A stretch of 64,000 bases of DNA, from the NCBI GenBank assembly GCA_900317085.1, contig ONFJ01000001.1:1-64000 (forward strand). Direction: 5' to 3'. The notes beneath the pieces are model-generated. The model did no database searches, was not told where the DNA came from, and was given only the letters and a program-made list of their open reading frames with translations. The stretch comes from an uncultured Eubacteriales bacterium (GTDB taxonomy: Bacteria; Bacillota; Clostridia; Oscillospirales; Acutalibacteraceae). The translations under genes and the position numbers were made by a program. Shown here in pieces: positions 1 to 10,782 of this stretch. The number at the start of each line of letters is the position of its first letter. Position 1 is the first letter of the stretch.

Positions 1-123
1 AAAGCCGGAAGGGGTAGGGGTCCGGGGACAGGGGAAGGTGGCTTTCTCTCACACTCTTTGGCTTCCCCTTCCCCGGGAAATCAGCTCAACAAATTCTGAT
101 TGTCCGGGGTGGAAGGGCAGATG

Positions 124-156
124 AAACAGGCGGGACCGGGAAGGTCCTGCCTGTTT
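124..156. terminator. Hairpin, probable transcription terminator
   Basis: Two 14-base arms (124-137 and 143-156) pair with one mismatch around a 5-base loop. The T-rich run is on the + strand (157-168, interrupted), so it would best stop transcription arriving from left of the window. For glnK, which ends at 160 on the other strand, it lies directly after the stop codon, but no T run follows it in that direction. Bases 1-123 hold no gene that I can support. Confidence 0.55.
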
Positions 157-159
157 TGT

Positions 160-567
160 TTATTTCTCGTTCAGTTTGGTGGTGTGCTTCTGGCGGCGGT
201 TGTGGTCGCGGCCCTCGTGGGAGGGGGTGACCGCGTCGACGTCCCGTTCCGCGGTGCGGATGCGGACGGCGGTATCCACCTTGTACGCGAAGATCTTGCC
301 GTCGCCGGGCTCGCCGGTCCAGGCCGCCACACGAATGGCTTCGATGGCCTTGTCTCTCCAGTGTTCGTTGGAGACGAGGATCTCGAACTTGATCTTCGGG
401 ATCATGTTGACTGCGATCTCATTGCCGCGGACGAGCTCGGTGAAGCCCATCTGGACGCCGCAGCCCATGACCTGGGAAATGGTCATGCCGCGGATGTCCT
501 CGGCCACCAGTGCTTCCTTGACGTCCTCGAGTTTCTCCTCGCGGACGATGGCTTCCACTTTATACAT
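160..567 (-). CDS. glnK: Nitrogen regulatory protein P-II (GlnK type)
   Basis: This 135-residue PII signal protein reports nitrogen and energy state by binding 2-oxoglutarate and ATP/ADP. Next to amt, its expected job is to plug the ammonium channel. The N-terminus (MYKVEAIVREEKLEDV), Gln39, Lys58, the GDGKIF B-loop and the RIRTAER C-loop fit the family. Position 51, the tyrosine that is uridylylated in enteric PII, is Ile here, so that modification is not possible. The protein is about 23 residues longer than the usual 112, with a basic His/Arg/Lys-rich tail. It starts 15 bases after the amt stop codon and is surely co-transcribed with it. GlnK rather than GlnB is chosen from the amt linkage. 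Confidence 0.93.
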   Translation of the reverse strand: MYKVEAIVREEKLEDVKEALVAEDIRGMTISQVMGCGVQMGFTELVRGNEIAVNMIPKIKFEILVSNEHWRDKAIEAIRVAAWTGEPGDGKIFAYKVDTAVRIRTAERDVDAVTPSHEGRDHNRRQKHTTKLNEK

Positions 568-582
568 AGTGCGGTACCTCCT

Positions 583-1824
583 TTAGTCGTCCAGTCCGTT
601 GAAGGACGGGTAGGCACGTTCGCCGTGCTGGGTGATGTCGAGGCCGATCTTCTCTTCCTTCTCGGAGACGCGCAGGGGAGTGATCTTCTTCGTGAGGAAG
701 ATACACACGGCGCCGCCGACGAGACCGAGGACAATGGTGACGACCGTACCGACAAGGTTTGCGAAGAACAGCTTCGTATCGCCAAAGAGGAGACCGTCGG
801 AGACGAGGGCCGGGTTCACGGACTGCGAACCGAAGAGACCGGTCATGATGCCGCCGTAGATGCCGCCGACACCGTGGCATCCGAAGGCGTCCAGCGCGTC
901 GTCGTAGCCGAAGCGTTTCTTGACCCGGGACACGCAGAAGTAGCAGACCGGGCTGACGAAGGCACCGATGATGAAGGAGGCCCAGACCGGGACGAAGCCG
1001 GTGCCGGGTGTGATGGCGACGAGGCCGACGACAAGGCCGGTGGAGGCGCCGACGAGGGTCGGTTTGCCGGTCTCATGGACATCGATGAGCATCCAGGTCA
1101 GCATGGCAGAGGCGGAGGCGACAGCCGTCGTCGTGAACGCGTGGGCCGCAAGGCCGTTGGCACCGAGGGCGGAACCGGCGTTGAAACCGAACCAGCCGAA
1201 CCAGAGGAGGCCGGCACCCAGGGCGACGAAGGGCACATTGTGGCAGCGGTAGCTGGCAGACTTGATGTCCTCCCGTTTTCCGAGGGCGATACACAGCAGC
1301 AGCGCGGTGACGCCCGAGGAGATGTGGACGACATCGCCGCCGGCGAAGTCCGCGACGCCGATGCGCTCGAGCCATCCGCCGTGGCCCCAGACCATGTGGG
1401 CGATGGGGTAATAGACGATGACGGACCAGAGCAAAATGAAAATAAATAACGCTTTGAATTTCATTCTTCCGGCGATGGAACCGGTGATCAGTGCCGGCGT
1501 GATGATGGCGAACATCATCTGGAACATCGCGTAAACGAGGAACGGGATCGTCTCTCCGTAGGGGCCGGGCTCAAAGCCGACACCGTTGAAGAACGCCCAG
1601 GAAAAGTCGCCGATGACGCCGCCGTGGTCCGGTCCGAAGGACAGGGAAAAGCCGAAGGCGACCCACAGGACCGTGGCCAGACCGAGGATGAAGAACGAGT
1701 TCATAAGGTTCGAAACAACGTTCTTTCGGCGGCCAAGACCTCCGTAGAAGAAGCCGAGGGCAGGCGTCATGAGAAAGACGAACGCGGCAGAGATGAGTAC
1801 CAAAGCAGTATCTCCAGTGTCCAT
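583..1824 (-). CDS. amt: Ammonium transporter Amt
   Basis: Membrane channel of the Amt/Mep/Rh family that admits ammonium. The 413-residue product is rich in hydrophobic helices. It shows the family pattern GFFYGGLGRRKNV near the N-terminus, a histidine in PIAHMVWGHGGWL and a second in DAFGCHGVGGIYGG; these two correspond to the twin pore histidines of AmtB. I chose the ATG at 1824 (MDTGDTALVL) because an AGGGAG ribosome binding site lies about 9 bases upstream. A longer in-frame start at 1872 would run close to the leader hairpin. It is first in a two-gene unit with glnK. A promoter and an early terminator-like hairpin precede it. Confidence 0.95.
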   Translation of the reverse strand: MDTGDTALVLISAAFVFLMTPALGFFYGGLGRRKNVVSNLMNSFFILGLATVLWVAFGFSLSFGPDHGGVIGDFSWAFFNGVGFEPGPYGETIPFLVYAMFQMMFAIITPALITGSIAGRMKFKALFIFILLWSVIVYYPIAHMVWGHGGWLERIGVADFAGGDVVHISSGVTALLLCIALGKREDIKSASYRCHNVPFVALGAGLLWFGWFGFNAGSALGANGLAAHAFTTTAVASASAMLTWMLIDVHETGKPTLVGASTGLVVGLVAITPGTGFVPVWASFIIGAFVSPVCYFCVSRVKKRFGYDDALDAFGCHGVGGIYGGIMTGLFGSQSVNPALVSDGLLFGDTKLFFANLVGTVVTIVLGLVGGAVCIFLTKKITPLRVSEKEEKIGLDITQHGERAYPSFNGLDD

Positions 1825-1878
1825 GATGGATGTCTCCCTTCTGAGTAGTATTTCACAAAACATCATACGCAAGGAAAA

Positions 1879-1916
1879 AAGACGTCTCCGGACCCCGCGG
1901 GATCCGAAGACGTCTT
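1879..1916 (-). terminator. Terminator-like hairpin in the amt leader
   Basis: Read on the - strand, 14-base arms (1903-1916 and 1879-1892; one G-U pair) enclose a GC-rich loop and are followed by six T residues (1875-1880). This is a textbook intrinsic terminator, yet it sits between the amt promoter and the amt start, about 55 bases before the ATG and roughly 10 bases after the predicted transcription start. It should therefore attenuate amt-glnK unless something prevents folding or termination. On the + strand no T run follows it, so it does not serve a + strand gene. Confidence 0.7.
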
Positions 1917-1932
1917 CGCCTTTGTTGCGACT

Positions 1933-1961
1933 ATGATAGCATCCAGAATGAAAAAATGCAA
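1933..1961 (-). promoter_or_regulatory. Promoter of amt-glnK
   Basis: On the - strand, TTGCAT (1956-1961) and TATCAT (1933-1938) are separated by exactly 17 bases. Transcription would start near 1926, just ahead of the leader hairpin. Confidence 0.6.
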
Positions 1962-1988
1962 TAGGATATTTTCAAAATTAAGAAAGTC

Positions 1989-2017
1989 TTGTCATAGTCC
2001 CTGTCATCCTGTACAAT
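1989..2017 (+). promoter_or_regulatory. Promoter of the ArsC/Spx-family gene
   Basis: TTGTCA (1989-1994) and TACAAT (2012-2017) are 17 bases apart. The promoter is divergent from, and adjacent to, the amt promoter. The leader to the start codon at 2079 is about 55 bases. Confidence 0.6.
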
Positions 2018-2078
2018 ATGTGCGTATCAAAAAGAACCTATCCGTTTACACTCGGAACGCAGACAGGGGAGTATATTC

Positions 2079-2429
2079 ATGCTGTTTCTCGGTTATCCAA
2101 AATGTTCGACCAGCCGTAAGGCGGAGCAGTGGCTCATCGCCAACGATGTTACTTACGACTTCCGCGACATCAAGCTCGAAAACCCGACCCGGACCGACCT
2201 CGAGATCATCTGGGAGCGCAGCGGTCTGCCACTCGACAAGCTGTTCAACACTCACGGGCAGCTCTACCGACAGATGGAACTCTCCAAAAAGCTGAAGACC
2301 ATGACGGACGACGAGAAGCTCGACCTGCTCGCCTCCGACGGCATGCTCGTCAAGCGTCCCATCTATGTGACGAAGACCTTTGCACTCGTCGGCTTCAAGG
2401 AAGCGGAGTGGGCGGAAAAGCTGCTCTGA
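2079..2429 (+). CDS. ArsC/Spx-family thioredoxin-fold protein
   Basis: This 116-residue protein belongs to the arsenate reductase (ArsC)/Spx family. The N-terminal motif YPKCSTSRKAEQWL places a single cysteine at residue 9 (CxxS, not the CxxC of Spx). The downstream pattern LASDGMLVKRPIY is the family's conserved Arg-Pro-Ile segment. Full family length. It could be a glutathione- or thioredoxin-linked reductase or a non-canonical Spx/YffB protein; the sequence alone does not decide. A GGGGAG ribosome binding site precedes the ATG. It is a single-gene unit with its own promoter and a terminator at 2472. Confidence 0.85.
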   Translation: MLFLGYPKCSTSRKAEQWLIANDVTYDFRDIKLENPTRTDLEIIWERSGLPLDKLFNTHGQLYRQMELSKKLKTMTDDEKLDLLASDGMLVKRPIYVTKTFALVGFKEAEWAEKLL

Positions 2430-2471
2430 CCGGAGTGCCTGAAGTCCCGTAAGCAGAAAACACAAATAAAA

Positions 2472-2507
2472 ATCCTGTACCCTCGGCTGAGGATACGGGA
2501 TATTTTT
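2472..2507. terminator. Bidirectional terminator between the ArsC-like gene and prs
   Basis: Arms of 13 bases (2472-2484 and 2489-2501), with two G-U pairs, enclose a GGCT loop. Five T follow on the + strand (2503-2507), and a T-rich run also follows on the - strand, so it serves both convergent genes. Confidence 0.85.
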
Positions 2508-2517
2508 GTGCTTTCGA

Positions 2518-3735
2518 TCAGATGTGGAAACGCATCTGGGTGTCGGAGTTCTCCTTGAGGGCTTCCTCGTGGCGGGCGAGAAGGGCGTCGATCTTGGAGG
2601 ACGGATCGAGCAGGGGCCCGATGGAGACGTCGTGGTTGATGGCGTCGATGAGGTAAGCGGTGAACTTGCCCATGTCGACGTCGACATACCAGTCTCTGGA
2701 AAGGAGGTCCGGGTCGCGGTAGATGGTGTTGGTGCAGAGGATCTTGTCGATGGTGCCGTTCTTCTTGCACTCGTCGAACTTCTCAAGGCCGCTCGTGAAG
2801 AGGCCGAAGGAGGTACAGACGTAGATCTTGTTCGCACCGAGGTTCTTCAGCTTGGAGCAGACGTCCAGCATGGATTCACCGGAGGCGATCATGTCGTCGA
2901 CGACGATGACGTTCTTGCCTTCGAGGGAAGAACCGAGGAATTCGTGGGCCAGGATGGGGTTCCGGCCGTCCACGACGCGGGAATAGTCGCGACGTTTATA
3001 GAACATGCCGAGGTCGACACCCAGCGCCGTGGCAAAGTTGATGGCACGGTTCATGCCGCCTTCATCGGGGGAGACGACGACCATGTTCTCTTTGTCGAGG
3101 CGGATGTCCGGGGTGGACCGGATGAGGGCCTTCAGCATCTGATAGATAGGAGAAACGTTTTCAAAGCCGTGCAGCGGGATGGCGTTGCAGACACGGGGGT
3201 CGTGGGCGTCGAAGGTGAGGATGGAGTCGACACCGTAATCGACGAGCTCCTGCAGCATCATGGCGCAGTCGAGGGACTCACGGTTGGTCTTGCGGTGCTG
3301 TCTGCCTTCATAAAGCATGGGCATGACGACCGTGACACGGCGGGCTTTGCCGTTGATGGCAGCGAGGATGCGCTTCAGGTCGGAGTAGTGGTCGTCCGGA
3401 CTCATGGGGACTTCCACGCCGCGCATCTTGTAAGTGACAGCATAGTTGAAGGCGTCGATGAGGATGAACAGGTCATAACCGCGGACGGTCTGCTCAATGA
3501 CGGCCTTGGCTTCGCCCGAGGCGAAACGGGGGGCACTGTATTTGATGAGGAAGGAGTCCTCCGCGTAGCCGGCGATGTGCACACCATCGTCCTGGCCGAG
3601 GGTCTCTTTCCGCCAGTCGACGATGTATTTGTCGATCTTGGCTGCGAGTTCTTCTGTGCCTTTCATGGCGATGATACCCAGTTTTCCGTAGGGGATCTTG
3701 GTAAAACCAGAATGCTCAGGGATGTTTGCTGTCAT
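2518..3735 (-). CDS. prs: Ribose-phosphate pyrophosphokinase, long form
   Basis: Makes PRPP from ribose 5-phosphate and ATP, the precursor for nucleotides and for the histidine pathway encoded from 15.4 kb. The PRPP-binding signature VVVDDMIASGESM is present, as are the ATP-loop region GRQHRKTNRESL and a DAHDPRV segment at the place of the usual DLHAxQ. At 405 residues it is about 90 longer than the classical 310-320 residue enzyme, with extra sequence at both ends and near the C-terminus (a DECKKNGTIDKILCTN insert). An AGGAGG site lies 8 bases before the ATG. It is transcribed alone, leftward, from a promoter at 3769-3797. Confidence 0.9.
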   Translation of the reverse strand: MTANIPEHSGFTKIPYGKLGIIAMKGTEELAAKIDKYIVDWRKETLGQDDGVHIAGYAEDSFLIKYSAPRFASGEAKAVIEQTVRGYDLFILIDAFNYAVTYKMRGVEVPMSPDDHYSDLKRILAAINGKARRVTVVMPMLYEGRQHRKTNRESLDCAMMLQELVDYGVDSILTFDAHDPRVCNAIPLHGFENVSPIYQMLKALIRSTPDIRLDKENMVVVSPDEGGMNRAINFATALGVDLGMFYKRRDYSRVVDGRNPILAHEFLGSSLEGKNVIVVDDMIASGESMLDVCSKLKNLGANKIYVCTSFGLFTSGLEKFDECKKNGTIDKILCTNTIYRDPDLLSRDWYVDVDMGKFTAYLIDAINHDVSIGPLLDPSSKIDALLARHEEALKENSDTQMRFHI

Positions 3736-3768
3736 GGATAAATTCCTCCTATTCCATTTTGCGCGATG

Positions 3769-3797
3769 ATTTTAACACACAGGGGATGCAGATACAA
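3769..3797 (-). promoter_or_regulatory. Promoter of prs
   Basis: On the - strand, TTGTAT (3792-3797) and TAAAAT (3769-3774) are 17 bases apart, giving a short leader to the ATG at 3735. Confidence 0.55.
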
Positions 3798-3830
3798 CCC
3801 TGCCAAATGACCGAAATTTTCCGAAAATTC

Positions 3831-3885
3831 AACATTAATTCCGACTATTTGTTTAAAAAATGACGGTTTTGTGAACGTTAATGTT
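3831..3885. repeat. Separated inverted repeat in the prs / V-ATPase divergent spacer
   Basis: The AT-rich 3736-4116 spacer carries no gene. It holds the two divergent promoters and this dyad: AACATTAA (3831-3838) and its exact complement TTAATGTT (3878-3885). The motif GTTGCGTT also occurs twice (3883-3890 and about 3977). The dyad could be a protein site or a weak hairpin; there is no T run after it. Confidence 0.35.
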
Positions 3886-4001
3886 GCGTTTACACAACGA
3901 AAAACGTCAATCGCCACGCGGTTTGCCCGATTTTTCTATACGCAATCAGGAAACTGTTAAAAAATAATCATAAAAAGTTGCGTTAAATCGCCCGGTCATT
4001 G

Positions 4002-4030
4002 TTGAAAACGACCATTCTAATTGGTATAAT
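4002..4030 (+). promoter_or_regulatory. Promoter of the V-type ATPase operon
   Basis: TTGAAA (4002-4007) and a consensus TATAAT (4025-4030) are separated by 17 bases. The leader to 4117 is about 80 bases and contains a loose dyad, GAGCCC ... GGGCTC (4047-4083), of unknown meaning. Confidence 0.75.
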
Positions 4031-4116
4031 ACTTATCGTTAAAAAGAGCCCGCTTCAGGATTGGTGCGATCAGACAGGGCTCCTATTGACAATCTTTAGA
4101 AAGGGTGATGTTGAAA

Positions 4117-4434
4117 ATGGCCTCTGAGATGATCAACAAGGTTCTCGACGCAGAAAACAAAGCTGCCGAAAGAGAAGCCGATGCCAAGGCGAAAGCCGCG
4201 GACATCATCAAAACAGCAGAGGCGGAAGCAAAAGCTGCCACAGATGCTGAAAAAAAGGCCGCTTTAGAGGAAAGCGACCGGGTCGTTGCAGAAGCAAAAC
4301 TTCAGGCGGAAGCAATCTATGCCAAGGCCAGAGAAGAAGTTCAGGGTCAGATCGAGAACCTGAAAAAACTCGGTAACGACAAACGTGAGGTCTCCGCAGA
4401 AGCAGTTCTGAAGACCATCATTCCTCAGGGCTGA
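4117..4434 (+). CDS. atpH: V-type ATPase peripheral stalk subunit G/H
   Basis: Peripheral-stalk protein that pairs with subunit E to hold the catalytic head to subunit I. The 105-residue sequence is almost wholly heptad-like and rich in Ala, Glu and Lys (residues 10-95), the expected long coiled coil. I chose the ATG at 4117 because AGAAAGGGTGATG just upstream is a near-perfect ribosome binding site. GTG 4105 and ATG 4108 would overlap it. First gene of the operon; subunit identity rests on coiled-coil character plus position, since sequence conservation in this subunit is weak. Confidence 0.8.
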   Translation: MASEMINKVLDAENKAAEREADAKAKAADIIKTAEAEAKAATDAEKKAALEESDRVVAEAKLQAEAIYAKAREEVQGQIENLKKLGNDKREVSAEAVLKTIIPQG

Positions 4435-4491
4435 TTTTCGATTTTTTCGAGAATCAGTATTTTATTTTGACAAAAAGGAGGTGTTTTCTGC

Positions 4492-7009
<2,518 letters not shown>

Positions 7010-7042
7010 TGAATCTTAAGGATACTAACAGGAGGGTCGTAA

Positions 7043-7627
7043 ATGGCAGGGTTAGATAAAATTATTGAACGTATCACTCAGGACTCTGCAGTCAAGTGCG
7101 AAGGTATCCTCAAGGAAGCCACCGCACAGGCGACCACCATCAAAGCAGACGCAGCCGCCGCTTCCAAGAAGGATGCGGACAAGGTTCTTGCCAAAGCCGC
7201 GAAACAGGCTCAGGCCATCGTGGAAATGGCGAAATCCGGTTCTGCCATGGAGCAGAAGAACGCTCTGCTGGACGCCAAAGTCGGCATCATCGACGAGGCG
7301 GTCTCCTATGCCAAGACCAAGCTGGCCGGTACCGGCGACAGCGAATACTTCGACATCGTTCTGAAGCTGGTCAAGGCTTACGCGCAGGATTCTGAGGGAA
7401 TCATGTACTTCAGCCAGAAAGACCTTTCCCGCCTTCCCGCCGATTTCGCGGAGAAGGTCAGCGCCCTCACCGGCGGCAAACTGAAAGTCTCTTCTGAGCC
7501 GAAAAACATCGACGGTGGTTTCATCCTCGCCTACGGCGATATCGAAATCAACTGCAGCTTTGATGCGCTGATCTCTGAAAAGCTCGACGGCATCAAAGAC
7601 ACACTGAATAAGATCATTTTTGCCTGA
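7043..7627 (+). CDS. atpE: V-type ATPase subunit E
   Basis: Peripheral-stalk subunit of 194 residues. The N-terminal half (about 15-90) is an Ala/Lys-rich coiled coil that would pair with subunit H. The C-terminal half is globular and carries the family pattern GGFILAYGDIEINCSFDALI followed by a terminal helix. It starts after an AGGAGGG site 30 bases downstream of atpK. Confidence 0.92.
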   Translation: MAGLDKIIERITQDSAVKCEGILKEATAQATTIKADAAAASKKDADKVLAKAAKQAQAIVEMAKSGSAMEQKNALLDAKVGIIDEAVSYAKTKLAGTGDSEYFDIVLKLVKAYAQDSEGIMYFSQKDLSRLPADFAEKVSALTGGKLKVSSEPKNIDGGFILAYGDIEINCSFDALISEKLDGIKDTLNKIIFA

Positions 7628-7656
7628 TACCGGCAATTTGCAAAGGAGGAGCGTAA

Positions 7657-8646
7657 ATGAGTCTGTTTAATAGAAAGAAAGACACTGACTACGCATACGC
7701 AGTTGCCCGGGTAAGGTCGAATGAGCTGTCACTTCTGACAGAGGCAGACACGGAACAGCTGATCGAAGCTGAGTCCTACGAAGCCGCGATGAACAAACTC
7801 GCGGACCTGGGCTGGGGAGAGGTCAGCAAAGACACCGACTACGCGAGCTACCTCGAGGACTATTTTGCAAAGCACTGGGCATTCCTGGAAGAGATCCTGG
7901 ACGACGTCCACGAACTCGACCTGCTCCTTGTCCAGAACGACATGCAGAACCTCAAGGCCGCGCTGAAGAGTCTTGTTCTCCCGACGCCTGTCGACGGCAT
8001 CTACACCCAGTCCACGGTCTATGACACCGAGGCGCTGGTCGAAGCCGTCAAAACCAAAAAATGGAACGAACTTCCAGACTTCATGCAGGAACCTGCCATG
8101 AAGGCCTATGAGGTCCTGACGACGACCGCGAACGGTCAGCTCGCCGATGCCATCATCGACAAGGCGACCCTCGAGCGCGTCCTGTACCTCGGCAACGCCA
8201 CCGGAAGCGCTGTTCTTGCGAACATCGCCGAGCGCAAAGTCGCCACCGCGAACATCAAGAACGCCTTTCGCTGCGCCAAGACCGGCAAGAGCAAGGACTT
8301 CATCGAACGTTCGCTGGCCGGATGCGCCACGCTCGACAAAGGAAATCTCACAGAGGCGGCCCTTTCGGGCCAGGACGCGGTCCTGTCTTACCTCGAGATG
8401 ACCGATTACAAAGAAGGCGCTGAGCAGTTCCGCGAGAGCACCTCGAAGTTCGAGAAATGGTGCGATGACCTTCTGATGGAATGTGTTTCCGAAGCGAAAT
8501 ACACCCCGTTCGGTGTCGAGCCGATCGTCGCATACTATGTCGCGAGAGACGCAGAAGTGAAAACAGCCAGAATCATTCTTTCCGCCAAGAAAAATAATCT
8601 GTCTGCGGACATGATCAGAGAGAGGGTGAGAACGCTTTATGTATAA
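7657..8646 (+). CDS. atpC: V-type ATPase subunit C
   Basis: Subunit C (called d in eukaryotes) couples the central stalk to the proteolipid ring. The 329-residue, largely helical sequence starts DYAYAVARVRSNELSLL, the usual N-terminal pattern, and ends near IRERVRTLYV. An AAGGAGGAG site precedes the ATG. The last 8 bases overlap atpF, suggesting translational coupling. Confidence 0.93.
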   Translation: MSLFNRKKDTDYAYAVARVRSNELSLLTEADTEQLIEAESYEAAMNKLADLGWGEVSKDTDYASYLEDYFAKHWAFLEEILDDVHELDLLLVQNDMQNLKAALKSLVLPTPVDGIYTQSTVYDTEALVEAVKTKKWNELPDFMQEPAMKAYEVLTTTANGQLADAIIDKATLERVLYLGNATGSAVLANIAERKVATANIKNAFRCAKTGKSKDFIERSLAGCATLDKGNLTEAALSGQDAVLSYLEMTDYKEGAEQFRESTSKFEKWCDDLLMECVSEAKYTPFGVEPIVAYYVARDAEVKTARIILSAKKNNLSADMIRERVRTLYV

Positions 8647-8956
8647 GGTTGCTGTAATCGGAGACAAAGACAGCATCTATGGCTTTGCCTCCATCGGAGT
8701 CGAGATCCATCCGTGCGATGACCCCGTCGAAGCTGTCCGGGACATCCGGAACATGGCCGAAGTCGGTTATGGTGTCATCTACATCACGGAGCAGCTCGCT
8801 TCTCAGATCGAAACAGAACTCGATGCATTTCGTGAGCGTCCTCAGCCTGCCATCATCCCGATCCCCGGTGTACAGGGGAACACAGGGCTTGGCATGCGGA
8901 ATGTAAGTAAATCTGTCGAACAGGCAGTTGGTTCTGATATCCTTTCCGACGCATGA
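8639..8956 (+). CDS. atpF: V-type ATPase subunit F
   Basis: Central-stalk subunit F, 105 residues, a small Rossmann-like protein. It begins MYKVAVIGDKDSIYGF and has the conserved VIYITEQLA and PIPG segments. Its ATG lies inside the end of atpC, with the ribosome binding site GAGAGGGTGAG within that gene. Confidence 0.93.
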   Translation: MYKVAVIGDKDSIYGFASIGVEIHPCDDPVEAVRDIRNMAEVGYGVIYITEQLASQIETELDAFRERPQPAIIPIPGVQGNTGLGMRNVSKSVEQAVGSDILSDA

Positions 8957-9006
8957 TCTGCGTATATGAATAATAGCCGAAACTATGAAAGGCGAGTGAA
9001 ACGAAA

Positions 9007-10782
9007 ATGGCCAAAGGTAGAATTACCAAGGTCGCAGGCCCCCTGGTCGTCGCGGACGGCATGCGGGACGCCAACATGTACGACGTTGTTCGTGTTGGTG
9101 AGGAGCGACTGATTGGTGAGATTATCGAAATGCACGAAGACCGTGCGTCCGTCCAGGTCTACGAAGAGACTTCGGGACTTGGCACCGGCACGGAAGTCGT
9201 GTCGACCGGTGCTCCTTTGAGCGTAGAGCTCGGGCCCGGCCTCATTACTACAATTTACGACGGTATCCAGAGACCGCTGGAGAACATCCGCGCGATGATC
9301 GGTAACAACCTCAAGAGAGGTATCGAGGTCCCGTCTCTGGACCGTGAAAAGAAATGGCACTTTGTCCCCTGCGTCGCAGCAGGCGACACCGTCGTGCCCG
9401 GTGACGTCGTCGGTACTGTCCAGGAAACGGACATCGTCAACCACAAGATCATGGTACCCCCGAACGTCAAGGGCGGCACCGTCAAGTCCATCGCGGAAGG
9501 CGACTACACCGTCGAAGAGACCGTCGCAGTCCTGACCACCGCTGATGGCGCCGAAGAGAACGTTGGTCTCATGCAGAAGTGGCCGGTCCGTGTAGGCCGT
9601 CCCTACAAGAACAAGATCAACCCCGACATGCCCCTGATCACCGGTCAGCGCGTCGTCGACGCGATGTTCCCGATCGCCAAGGGCGGTGTCGCAGCCATCC
9701 CCGGCCCCTTCGGTTCCGGTAAGACTGTTACCCAGCATCAGCTGGCAAAATGGGCAGAAGCAGAGATCGTCGTCTACATCGGCTGCGGTGAGCGTGGTAA
9801 CGAGATGACCGACGTTCTGAACGAGTTCCCCGAACTCGTCGACCCGCATACCGGCAAGTCCCTGATGGAACGTACCGTTCTTATTGCGAACACTTCCGAT
9901 ATGCCCGTTGCTGCCCGTGAAGCTTCCGTTTACACCGGTATCACCATCGCGGAATACTTCCGTGACATGGGTTACTCGGTCGCCCTGATGGCCGACTCCA
10001 CTTCCCGTTGGGCTGAGGCTCTTCGTGAAATGTCCGGTCGTCTGGAAGAAATGCCCGGTGAAGAAGGTTACCCCGCATACCTTGGTTCCCGTATCGCTCA
10101 GTTCTACGAGCGTGCCGGCCGTGTCATCTGCCTCGGTTCTGACGGCAGAGAGGGTGCCCTTTCCGCCATCGGCGCCGTTTCGCCTCCCGGTGGTGACATC
10201 TCCGAGCCGGTCTCTCAGGCGACCCTGCGTATCGTCAAGGTCTACTGGGGTCTCGATGCCGCTCTCGCATATGAGCGTCATTTCCCGGCGATCAACTGGC
10301 TGACCTCTTACTCTCTGTATGCAGATCAGCTCGGCGGCTGGTTCAACAAGAACGTCGCTGAAGACTGGATGGAACTCCGCGGCAGAATGATGACCATTCT
10401 GACCGAAGAGGCCTCCCTGAACGAGATCGTTCAGATGGTCGGTATGGACGCCCTGTCCGACCCCGACCGTCTCAAGATGGAAGCGGCACGGTCCATCCGT
10501 GAAGACTTCCTGCATCAGGATGCATTCGACGACGTCGATACTTACTCCTCGTCCAAGAAGATGCATCAGATGATGACGATGGTCCTTGCTTACTATGACA
10601 AGGCCCTCGACGCTCTTCGCAAGGGCGCCAACATCAAAGACCTCATCGACATCCCGGTCCGTGAGACCATCGGCCGTTTCAAGTATGTGGAAGAAGCCGC
10701 CATCGACGAGAACTTCAATAAGATCATGGAGACGCTGGACCGTGAAATCGGCGACGCGCTCAGCAAGGGGGAGGATTACTAA
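9007..10782 (+). CDS. atpA: V-type ATPase catalytic subunit A
   Basis: Catalytic nucleotide-binding subunit, 591 residues. The P-loop GPFGSGKT is at residues 233-240 (Lys239). The non-homologous insert typical of V-type A subunits precedes it, around residues 110-190. [11 protein letters not shown] and SRWAEALRE carry the catalytic glutamate and arginine-side motifs. AGGCGAGTG lies upstream of the ATG. The stop TAA overlaps the atpB start (TAATG). Confidence 0.97.
   Translation: MAKGRITKVAGPLVVADGMRDANMYDVVRVGEERLIGEIIEMHEDRASVQVYEETSGLGTGTEVVSTGAPLSVELGPGLITTIYDGIQRPLENIRAMIGNNLKRGIEVPSLDREKKWHFVPCVAAGDTVVPGDVVGTVQETDIVNHKIMVPPNVKGGTVKSIAEGDYTVEETVAVLTTADGAEENVGLMQKWPVRVGRPYKNKINPDMPLITGQRVVDAMFPIAKGGVAAIPGPFGSGKTVTQHQLAKWAEAEIVVYIGCGERGNEMTDVLNEFPELVDPHTGKSLMERTVLIANTSDMPVAAREASVYTGITIAEYFRDMGYSVALMADSTSRWAEALREMSGRLEEMPGEEGYPAYLGSRIAQFYERAGRVICLGSDGREGALSAIGAVSPPGGDISEPVSQATLRIVKVYWGLDAALAYERHFPAINWLTSYSLYADQLGGWFNKNVAEDWMELRGRMMTILTEEASLNEIVQMVGMDALSDPDRLKMEAARSIREDFLHQDAFDDVDTYSSSKKMHQMMTMVLAYYDKALDALRKGANIKDLIDIPVRETIGRFKYVEEAAIDENFNKIMETLDREIGDALSKGEDY

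Noticed and set aside
100..1449. A 449-codon + strand frame opposite glnK and amt
   Set aside because: glnK and amt on the other strand have unmistakable motifs; the + frame has none.
4037..4116. Possible riboswitch in the V-ATPase leader
   Set aside because: The leader is only about 80 bases, with one loose dyad and no terminator or known aptamer motif.
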